Translations under genes and position numbers: made by a program
Shown: one piece after another, positions 16,404-21,850 of the stretch
Numbering within the stretch: position 1 is the first letter of the stretch
Layout: every line of letters begins with the position of its first letter
The notes under the pieces: generated by a model
Database searches by the model: none
Seen by the model: the letters and a program-made list of their open reading frames with translations, nothing else
What the model was told of the DNA's origin: nothing
DNA from: CAIUVD01 sp044338255
GTDB lineage: Bacteria > Planctomycetota > UBA11346
DNA length: 21,850 bases
Reading direction: 5' to 3'
Assembly (NCBI GenBank): GCA_044338255.1
Contig: JBIILZ010000069.1
Coordinates: 1-21,850 of the forward strand

Positions 16404-16563
16404 GAGTCTCTCGGAGATAGGCTTGGTCGGCTGACTCGGTCTCGTACGGCATCTCCGGCGTTGGCAAAACGGTCAGATAGCTCCCGCTATCCGCCCGCTT
16501 TGCCGTCTTGGATCTGCCGCACGATACCTTCGCCATCCTCGGGCGCCTATCTCCGACAGACTC
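16404..16563. mobile_element. Full-length MITE-like element (160 bp)
   Basis: A non-coding element with near-perfect terminal inverted repeats: left GAGTCTCTCGGAGATAGG (16404-16421) against right CCTATCTCCGACAGACTC (16546-16563), one mismatch in 18. It is flanked by CCAG (16400-16403) and CTAG (16564-16567), suggesting a CTAG-like target. Positions 16425-16522 are repeated with one mismatch at 21753-21850. The centre is a nested hairpin. No open frame of transposase size exists. A CTAG target and GAG-start ends recall some IS5-family (IS427-like) elements, but this is a weak inference. Confidence 0.85.
16462..16505. repeat. Nested hairpin core of the MITE-like element
   Basis: The inner stem GATAGC-TCCC-GCTATC is enclosed by outer arms GGCAAA and TTTGCC, with a possible CGG/CCG pairing between. 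The core is unchanged in the copy at the end of the window and absent from the deleted copy at 13758-13823. Confidence 0.8.
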
Positions 16564-16574
16564 CTAGACGCAGT

Positions 16575-17684
16575 TCAAGTAACTGTGGCTGGGTTGGTTG
16601 CTGTCAGTGCTGTCTTCCGCCGAGTCGGATCACCGAGCTGGCCGCAGGCGGCCATCACCGCATCGCCCTTGGTCAGGCGCAGGCGCACGGGGATGCCGGC
16701 GGCATCGAGTTGACTGACGACGGCATTGACCTCGGACACGGTCGGGGCCCGCCAGCTGCGGCTGGGAATCGGATTATAGGGGATGAGGTTGACCAGCACC
16801 GGCAGCCCCGCCAGCCAGGCGATGAGGTCGCGGATATGCGCCGGGCCGTCGGTGACTCCGGGAATCACCACGCAGCTGATGAGGATGCGGCGTCCTTCGG
16901 CGATCGGAATGGTGTGCAGGGCCTGTTTCAAGTGCGCCAACGGATACAGCCGATTGACCGGCATGAGCTCGGAACGCAGTCCATCGTCGGCGGCGGTCAG
17001 GCTCACCGCGAGGTTGATGCGTTCGAGTCCCAATTCGCGCCAGCGTGCCAGGCCGTCGATGCGGCCGACGGTGGAGATGGTGATATGACGATGGGCGATC
17101 GCCGGCCCCGCGGGACCGGTGAGCACGCGCACTGCCTGGGCCACTGAGTCGAGATTGTCGAGCGGCTCACCCATGCCCATGAACACGACATTGCGCGGAC
17201 GCTTGCCGGTGGCCCGACGCACAGCGAGCACCTGGGCGACGATCTCATGCGCCTGCAGATTGCGGATGAGGCCCATTTTTGCCGTATGGCAGAACGAGCA
17301 GCCCATCTTGCAGCCGACCTGGCTGCTGACGCACACCGTGTGGTGTCCACCGGCATGCATGGGGATGAGCACGGCTTCCACCGCCGCGCCGTCGTTGAGG
17401 CGGCATAAGACCTTGGTCGTGGTGCCTTGCTCGTCTTCGGCTTGCAGCGTCTCGGTGATCGGCGGCACCTGATCGCAGGCCGCCTGCGCCTGCAGCGCGG
17501 CGCAGACCCCCGGGCGGGCGTGCTCGGCCTCGCGCCACAGGGGGGCCTCCAAGGGCGCCAGGCGGCCGTCGTTCATCATCCGACGATAGAGCTGGTAATG
17601 GAAGCGGTCGGCATGTCCGACCAGACCGCGGCTCCAGGCGGTGAATGCCGGCAGATCCAAGCCGAGAAGATCATGACGTTGCAC
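16575..17684 (-). CDS. rlmN: Radical SAM 23S rRNA (adenine-C2) methyltransferase, RlmN family
   Basis: A 369-residue radical SAM methyltransferase that adds methyl to C2 of an adenine in 23S rRNA (and, for RlmN, some tRNAs). The iron-sulphur cluster motif is C125-KMG-C129-SF-C132. Two further cysteines match the catalytic pair: C118 in HTVCVSSQVGC and C347 in AACGQLG. Other family segments are VFMGMGEPLDN, STVGR, LAVSLTAADDGLR, PVNRLYPL and NLIPYNPIP. The start is GTG 17684, without a Shine-Dalgarno. RlmN is more likely than the resistance enzyme Cfr because of the housekeeping context, but sequence alone is not decisive. It is divergent from the PII-like gene with 47 bases between starts. 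Confidence 0.93.
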   Translation of the reverse strand: MQRHDLLGLDLPAFTAWSRGLVGHADRFHYQLYRRMMNDGRLAPLEAPLWREAEHARPGVCAALQAQAACDQVPPITETLQAEDEQGTTTKVLCRLNDGAAVEAVLIPMHAGGHHTVCVSSQVGCKMGCSFCHTAKMGLIRNLQAHEIVAQVLAVRRATGKRPRNVVFMGMGEPLDNLDSVAQAVRVLTGPAGPAIAHRHITISTVGRIDGLARWRELGLERINLAVSLTAADDGLRSELMPVNRLYPLAHLKQALHTIPIAEGRRILISCVVIPGVTDGPAHIRDLIAWLAGLPVLVNLIPYNPIPSRSWRAPTVSEVNAVVSQLDAAGIPVRLRLTKGDAVMAACGQLGDPTRRKTALTATNPATVT

Positions 17685-17731
17685 GTCTTGACGTTGCCCT
17701 GCCCGCCGGCGCAGGCAACCTGCGCCCGCTC

Positions 17732-18109
17732 ATGAGCCATTCCACGACTGCTTCTCTGTCTCCTGCCAGCGATGGCCACCGTTTGGTGGTGGTCATCCTT
17801 AAGGATGCCGGCGCGGTCGATCAACTCCTCGGGCGCTTCGCCGAGTGCGGTGTGCACGGTGCGACGGTGCTCGATGGCCGGGGCATGGCCGAGCAGCTGG
17901 CAGCGCATCTCAGCCTGTTTGCCGGCTTCAAGGCCGCCTTCACCGCCGTCGGCCACAGCCAGGTGGTGATGACCCTGGTCGCTGCCAGTCGCAGCTCGGA
18001 GGTCCTGCGCCTGGCCGCCGAGGTCGCCGGTCTGGATCAACCCGGCACCGGCATCGCCTTCGCCATCGACGTTGCCGGCGTCGTCGGCCTCGCCGCGCGT
18101 GAGGCCTAG
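17732..18109 (+). CDS. PII-like signalling protein
   Basis: A 125-residue protein with the ferredoxin-like layout of the PII/CutA superfamily: strand HRLVVVILKD, helix VDQLLGRFAECG, strand GATVLDGRGM, a loop region (about 52-73) where PII has its T-loop, strand HSQVVMTLVAA, helix SEVLRLAAEVAG, and the terminal segment GTGIAFAIDVAGVVGL, close to the PII-like GTGxxFxxPVxxVxGL pattern. The classic GlnB uridylylated tyrosine is not seen. PII-like proteins bind nucleotides and gate transporters or enzymes. The stop overlaps the antiporter start (TAGTG at 18107-18111), indicating a coupled operon. ATG 17732 is chosen; the open frame extends upstream but lacks family similarity there. Assignment rests on fold pattern, so some doubt remains. 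Confidence 0.72.
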   Translation: MSHSTTASLSPASDGHRLVVVILKDAGAVDQLLGRFAECGVHGATVLDGRGMAEQLAAHLSLFAGFKAAFTAVGHSQVVMTLVAASRSSEVLRLAAEVAGLDQPGTGIAFAIDVAGVVGLAAREA

Positions 18110-18198
18110 TGGACGGGGCGATAGTGGACGGGGTGATAGTGGACGGGGTGATCGCGGACGGGGTGACCGTGGGCAGGGCGATCGTGGATGGGGTAAGC
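18109..18198. repeat. 15-bp tandem repeat at antiporter 5' end
   Basis: Six 15-base units with consensus GTGGACGGGGTGATA; the first three differ at a single base, and the later ones diverge. Encodes VDGVI-like pentapeptides. Most units start with GTG, and the GGGGTGAT core (close to GAGGTGAT, the anti-16S sequence) lies directly before the next GTG. Confidence 0.9.
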
Positions 18199-19428
18199 GT
18201 GGTCGGCCGGCTGGCAGGCTCGACCGATACCCTCATCCTGTTGCTGGTCGGTGGCGGCCTCGCCCTCGGTCTGCCGCATGTCACCGCCCGCACCCGCCGA
18301 CGTTTTTGGCACCCCTGGATCAACACCGGTCTGCTGCCCTTGCTGGGTGGCATCCTTCTCGGTCCGGCAAGTCCCTTCGGCGACGGCTGGCTGTCGCCGG
18401 ACACCGCGCGCGCCTTGCAGCCATTTCTGGCCGTGGCCCTGGCGGCGGCGGGAGTGCTGCTTGGCACGCAGATACGGCCGGCCTATTTCAACGCCGCCGG
18501 CTGGCCGTTTATTCGCCGCGAGAGCATGCATGCGCTGATCACCTTTACCGCCCTGGCGCTGCCCGCGGGAGCCGTCGCCTGGTGGTTGCTGCCACACCAA
18601 GCCAATGATCTCGGCACATGGGCGGCGGTGGCGGTCGGCGGTTTGGCCGGTGCCGCCGCCGTCGCCACCACGCAACGTCTGCCCTCGGAGGTGGAATCTC
18701 TGCCCCATCATCAATTGGTGATGGGCCATGTGGTCCCCGCCGGATGGTGGAATCTGCTCGCCTGCGGCCTCGGCGCCCTGGCCCTCGGCGTCGGCGATCG
18801 TCCGGGCCAGGGCCTCGGCGGCTTGCTGTTGGCGATGGTCTTGCCGGCGGTGCTCGGGCTGCTGCTCGGACGCACCGCCACCAGCGCGCCATCCCGCGCC
18901 GAGGCGCTGGTCCTGCTGCCGGCGGTGCTGGCCCTGGCTGGCGGACTGGCGCTGGCGGTCGGTGGCGCGCCGTTGCTCACCGGCATGGTCATCGGCTGCC
19001 TGCTGGCCAATGCCGGCGGCGGCCGGGCGGTGCTCGTCGAGCGCGCCATGGATGAACTCGAACAGCCGGTGGCGATCGCGGCCGGGCTCTTGGCAGGTCT
19101 CTGCCTGGAGCCGCTGTCGACCCCACCGGCGGCATGGCTGGTGCTGCTGATCCTGCCCGCCCGCTGGTGGTTGCGCAGCACGCGTCTCGCGGGCAGTCCG
19201 ACCCGCCCGGAGGTGGTCTGCGGACGCGATCGGCGACTGGCTTCCAGTGGTGCCACCGGCGTGCTGCTGGTCGCCGGTGCAAGCTTGGCGCCGGCGCCGC
19301 TCAGCGAGCTGGTGGTACCGCTGACGGTGATGTTCGCGGTCGGGACTCTCGTCGCTGATGTCGCCGATGTCGCTGATGTCACTGATGTCGCCGAACGCCG
19401 GCCGGTACCGGCAGCGCGTGAGGACTGA
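18109..19428 (+). CDS. Cation/proton antiporter-like membrane protein (degenerate CPA type)
   Basis: A 439-residue protein with about 11-12 hydrophobic segments. The segment INTGLLPLLGGILLGP resembles the early LTGYLLAGILLGP-like helix of CPA2 exchangers, and an A/G-rich stretch (AVAVGGLAGAAAVATTQRL) sits where the ion-binding helix is expected. The strict CPA acidic residues are hard to place, so it may be a divergent or regulatory subunit. The N-terminus (from GTG 18109, overlapping the PII-like stop) is a pentapeptide repeat of type VDGVI encoded by 15-bp units, and the C-terminus has repeated ADV from 9-bp units. Several in-frame GTG codons up to 18199 could be the true start. Its stop overlaps the next antiporter start (TGATG). 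Confidence 0.7.
   Translation: MDGAIVDGVIVDGVIADGVTVGRAIVDGVSVVGRLAGSTDTLILLLVGGGLALGLPHVTARTRRRFWHPWINTGLLPLLGGILLGPASPFGDGWLSPDTARALQPFLAVALAAAGVLLGTQIRPAYFNAAGWPFIRRESMHALITFTALALPAGAVAWWLLPHQANDLGTWAAVAVGGLAGAAAVATTQRLPSEVESLPHHQLVMGHVVPAGWWNLLACGLGALALGVGDRPGQGLGGLLLAMVLPAVLGLLLGRTATSAPSRAEALVLLPAVLALAGGLALAVGGAPLLTGMVIGCLLANAGGGRAVLVERAMDELEQPVAIAAGLLAGLCLEPLSTPPAAWLVLLILPARWWLRSTRLAGSPTRPEVVCGRDRRLASSGATGVLLVAGASLAPAPLSELVVPLTVMFAVGTLVADVADVADVTDVAERRPVPAARED
19354..19389. repeat. 9-bp tandem repeat near antiporter 3' end
   Basis: Four units of GCTGATGTC (with GCC or ACT at the first codon) encode ADV, ADV, ADV, TDV. In frame, in the tail after the last hydrophobic segment. Confidence 0.9.
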
Positions 19429-20861
19429 TGAATTCCAGCCACTCGCAGATCTATCGCCAGACCATCGCCGTCCGCGGTGCCGATCCCCAGCCGTGGTGGC
19501 GACGGCTGGCTCCGCCCCTGCTCGCGCTGCTCAGCGCCAATGCCGCCTTGGCTGGACTGATGCTGCTCGCGCGCGAGGCGGAAAGCCAGGCCGCCTCGCA
19601 GCTGATCCTGGTGGGCATGGTCCTGGTCATCGGGGTTTTCGCCGGACGCTGCGCCCAGGCCCTACGCCTGCCGCGCCTCACCGGTTATCTGCTCGCCGGC
19701 GTCGCCTTGAGCCCGGGCTTATGGGAAATGTTTAAGCTCCCGGAGCTGTTCGTGCCGCGGGCCTCGTTGGCGACGCTCGACCCGGCCAATGATCTGGCGG
19801 TGGGCGTGATCGCCTTGATGGCCGGCGTCGAGATCGAAGCTGGTTGGCTGCGTCGCCATCTGCGGCGCCTGGGAGCCATCGCCGGGGCCGAGACGCTGCT
19901 CGTCCCCCCGCTGCTGATGGGCTGCCTGCTGCTGCTGCTGCCGGGGGTGCCGTTTCTGCACGAGATGAACGGACCGATGCTGGTCTTGGCGGCGGCCCTG
20001 GCGGCGATCATGCTGCTGCCCAACGGCCCGACGGTGATCATCACGGTGATCAAGGAGACCGGTGCCAGCGGGCCGCTGACGCGCATGCTTATGGGTACCT
20101 CGGTGGTGCTCGATGCCGGGGTCATCCTGCTCTTCTCGATTGTCACTACCCTGCTCGATCTGGCCGCCGGCGGCCACCTCGCGGGAGCGTTGTTCGATGG
20201 CGGTGCCCTGATGGGCGCCGCCGGCACAGTGCTCGCCGGTCTTGGCTCATCGGTGGTTCTCGGCGTGGCCATCGGCTGGGGACTGCGCCGCTACGCCGAG
20301 CATACCGAGCACCGCCTGGGCTGGTTGGTGCTCGGAATTGCGCTGGCGGTGGCAGCACTTGGCGTGCATCTCGGCATCAAGCCGTTGTTCTGCTTGCTGG
20401 CCGCGGGTTTCGCCTTCGGCAATCTGCCCTCGGCGGATCCCTCGCGGGTCGAGGCCGCCCGCCAACGGCTGCGTCGGACCTTAGCGCAGGTCGGCATGCC
20501 GGTGTTCGTGGTGTTCTTCACCGCCGCCGGGCTGCACGTCGATATCGGCACCCTGGTCAGCAGCTGGCTGGTGGTCCTGGTGCTGCTGGTCTTGCGCGAT
20601 GCCACGATCGTGGCCGCGGTACGTCTCGGTACGCGCTCGGCCGAGGTCGAGCCGGCGGTGCGGCGCTGGCTCTGGATCGGCATGGTCTCGCAGGCGGGGG
20701 TGACCCTGGCCCTCGCGCAGATCGTGCGCGTGCGTTACCCCGGCTGGGGCGAGAGTCTCGCGACCTTGATCGTGGCCATGGTCACCTTGCACGAATTATG
20801 GGTGCCGGTGGCCTTGAGCTGGGCCTTGCGTCGCGCCGGCGAAACCCGCGATCCCGCGTGA
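19428..20861 (+). CDS. CPA2-type sodium(potassium)/proton antiporter
   Basis: A 477-residue exchanger of the Na_H_Exchanger (KefB/NapA-like) type. A cytoplasmic leader of about 25 residues precedes the first membrane helix; about 13 hydrophobic segments follow. LPRLTGYLLAGVALSPGL (about 84-101) is the classic CPA2 early helix; ALMAGVEIE follows where family members have LFxxGLE; LLPNGPTVIITVIKE marks the discontinuous helix; MVSQAGVTLALA near residue 425 is the typical late helix. There is no C-terminal TrkA-N or TrkA-C domain, so control would have to come from a separate protein, and the PII-like gene two positions upstream is a candidate. It overlaps the preceding gene by one base (TGATG). 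Ion specificity is unknown. Confidence 0.88.
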   Translation: MNSSHSQIYRQTIAVRGADPQPWWRRLAPPLLALLSANAALAGLMLLAREAESQAASQLILVGMVLVIGVFAGRCAQALRLPRLTGYLLAGVALSPGLWEMFKLPELFVPRASLATLDPANDLAVGVIALMAGVEIEAGWLRRHLRRLGAIAGAETLLVPPLLMGCLLLLLPGVPFLHEMNGPMLVLAAALAAIMLLPNGPTVIITVIKETGASGPLTRMLMGTSVVLDAGVILLFSIVTTLLDLAAGGHLAGALFDGGALMGAAGTVLAGLGSSVVLGVAIGWGLRRYAEHTEHRLGWLVLGIALAVAALGVHLGIKPLFCLLAAGFAFGNLPSADPSRVEAARQRLRRTLAQVGMPVFVVFFTAAGLHVDIGTLVSSWLVVLVLLVLRDATIVAAVRLGTRSAEVEPAVRRWLWIGMVSQAGVTLALAQIVRVRYPGWGESLATLIVAMVTLHELWVPVALSWALRRAGETRDPA

Positions 20862-20919
20862 ATACGCAGGTGCGTGGTTCAGCACTTCCGCCCCTGGTCG
20901 GCTGCGCTAGCGTGTGCCC

Positions 20920-21582
20920 ATGAGCGCAGTCGTCCTTTTTTCCGGTGGCCAGGATTCAACGACGTGCCTAGCCTGGGCGCAGGCGCGCTGGTCGCAGGTG
21001 CAATGCGTGGCCATCGACTACGGCCAGCGCCACATCATCGAATTGACGGCGGCGGCGGCCGTCGCCAAGGCTGCCGGCGTCGCCCTGACGGTTGTGCCGT
21101 GCGATAGCCTGCGAGCGCTGGGCGGCAGTTCCCTGACTGGGACCCTGAGCGTACCGCAGGGGGTGCCGGCGACGGGTAGCATTCCCAATACTTTCGTGCC
21201 CGGACGGAACCTGCTGTTTTTGACCCTGGCGGCGGCGTTCGCCTTCCAGCGCGGGATCACCCAGATCGTCACCGGCGTCTGCCAGACCGATTACAGCGGC
21301 TATCCCGATTGCCGGGCTGATACCATCACCGCCTTGCAGGCGGCCTTGCGCGCGGGCATGGATTCGCCGTTCGTCATTCACACGCCGTTGATGCACCTGA
21401 CCAAGGCCGAGTCGGTGCTGCTGATGCGCGATCTCGGGCGACTCGACCTGTTGGCGTTGAGCCACACCTGCTATAACGGCAGTGTTCCGCCGTGCGGCAC
21501 CTGCCCGGCGTGTTTGCTGCGCGCCAAGGGCTTTGCCGAGGCCGGTATCGCCGATCCCTTGCTCAGTGACGGCGGCGCCTGA
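20920..21582 (+). CDS. queC: 7-cyano-7-deazaguanine synthase QueC
   Basis: A 220-residue PP-loop enzyme that converts 7-carboxy-7-deazaguanine to preQ0 in an ATP-dependent reaction, on the way to queuosine in tRNA. The N-terminal nucleotide loop is LFSGGQDSTT, followed by IDYGQRH; VPGRNLLFLTLAAAFA and GVCQTDYSGYPDCR are family segments. The zinc site has four cysteines at the C-terminus, in HTCYNGSVPPCGTCPAC. ATG 20920 gives MSAVVLFSGG and is preferred over GTG 20914. Other queuosine genes are not in the window. It lies 58 bases after the antiporter gene and may be separately transcribed. Confidence 0.96.
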   Translation: MSAVVLFSGGQDSTTCLAWAQARWSQVQCVAIDYGQRHIIELTAAAAVAKAAGVALTVVPCDSLRALGGSSLTGTLSVPQGVPATGSIPNTFVPGRNLLFLTLAAAFAFQRGITQIVTGVCQTDYSGYPDCRADTITALQAALRAGMDSPFVIHTPLMHLTKAESVLLMRDLGRLDLLALSHTCYNGSVPPCGTCPACLLRAKGFAEAGIADPLLSDGGA

Positions 21583-21607
21583 ACATCCGTAGCGCCATTT
21601 ATGGAAT

Positions 21608-21683
21608 GCTCCCGTAGCTCAGCTGGAAGAGCAGCACCCTTCTAAGGTGCGGGTCGTTGGTTCGAGTCCAACCGGGAGCGCCA
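21608..21683 (+). tRNA. tRNA-Arg (anticodon TCT)
   Basis: A full cloverleaf of 76 bases with encoded CCA. Acceptor GCTCCCG (21608-21614) pairs with CGGGAGC (21673-21679), discriminator G. D-stem GCTC/GAGC. The anticodon stem GCACC/GGTGC encloses loop CTTCTAA, giving anticodon TCT. T-arm GTTGG-TTCGAGT-CCAAC. It reads AGA and AGG. It starts 25 bases after queC. Confidence 0.97.
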
Positions 21684-21731
21684 GCTCAAAACCACGATTG
21701 CGGCGCATCTGCGGCGTTGCCGAATGTCTAG

Positions 21732-21850
21732 GAGCCTGTCGGGAATTGATTCGGTCGGCTGACTCGGTCTCGTACGGCATCTCCGGCGTTGGCAAAACGG
21801 TCAGATAGCTCCCGCTATCCGCCCGCTTTGCCGCCTTGGATCTGCCGCAC
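21732..21850. mobile_element. Third MITE-like copy, cut by window end
   Basis: It begins after CTAG (21728-21731) with GAGCCTGTCGGGAATT, a variant of the terminal repeat seen at 16404. From 21753 to 21850 it matches 16425-16522 in 97 of 98 positions. The right end lies beyond the window. It sits about 45 bases downstream of tRNA-Arg(TCT). Confidence 0.85.

Noticed and set aside
16575..17684. Resistance methyltransferase Cfr instead of RlmN
   Set aside because: No resistance or mobile context specific to Cfr; the MITE-like element alone is not evidence. RlmN is the more economical reading.
19844..20923. 359-codon frame within the CPA2 antiporter
   Set aside because: Alternative-frame shadow, arginine/glycine-rich, no membrane pattern.
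21573..21600. Possible hairpin after queC (GGCGC with GCGCC, then ATTT)
   Set aside because: A five-base stem with a long loop and only three T residues is too weak to call.

Overview
This window is ordinary, GC-rich bacterial chromosome with dense coding. It carries about 19 intact protein genes, one truncated gene remnant, two tRNA genes and several repeats. The best taxonomic hints are a Minf_1886-type protein, a thiamine-phosphate synthase with an N-terminal ThiD2-like domain, a membrane-anchored Hanks-type kinase and frequent absence of Shine-Dalgarno sequences. Together they suggest the PVC group (Planctomycetota or relatives). This is inference from gene content; no rRNA or marker tree is available.

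Layout. Position 239-1681 is zwf, closed by a 28-bp perfect palindrome. Next comes a three-gene exporter operon (1834-4651) in the order permease, ATPase, membrane-fusion protein, of the DevBCA/MacAB type. Region 4652-5488 is a small accessory patch: a 5'-truncated gene remnant, tRNA-Arg(CCT) with a strong terminator, and a heptamer tandem repeat. On the minus strand, rpmF, plsX and a small membrane protein gene form a lipid/ribosome operon (7297 down to 5489). Also on the minus strand is a CT398-like coiled-coil protein (7400-8098). The plus strand then carries a Ser/Thr kinase (8234-10207), a Minf_1886 protein, a giant AI-2E-type transporter, thiE and a small membrane protein (to 13774). Convergent to these, a minus-strand group reads rlmN, HDOD protein and lipoprotein alpha/beta hydrolase (17684 down to 13824).

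From 17732 the plus strand carries a tightly overlapping operon: a PII-like signalling protein and two dissimilar CPA-type cation/proton antiporter proteins (17732-20861). queC and tRNA-Arg(TCT) follow. PII-like proteins regulate membrane transport in other systems, so the reading here is a ligand-sensing subunit controlling a pair of antiporters. This is the best candidate for a poorly described system.

The most striking non-coding signal is a small non-autonomous mobile element (MITE-like) with about 18-20 bp terminal inverted repeats and CTAG-like flanks. It occurs as a full copy at 16404-16563, as an internally deleted 66-bp copy at 13758-13823 between convergent genes, and as a third copy that runs off the window at 21732-21850. 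The two long copies share 97 of 98 bases. The short copy supplies the stop codons of both flanking genes. Short in-frame tandem repeats (9 and 15 bp units) also sit at the ends of plsX and of the first antiporter gene.
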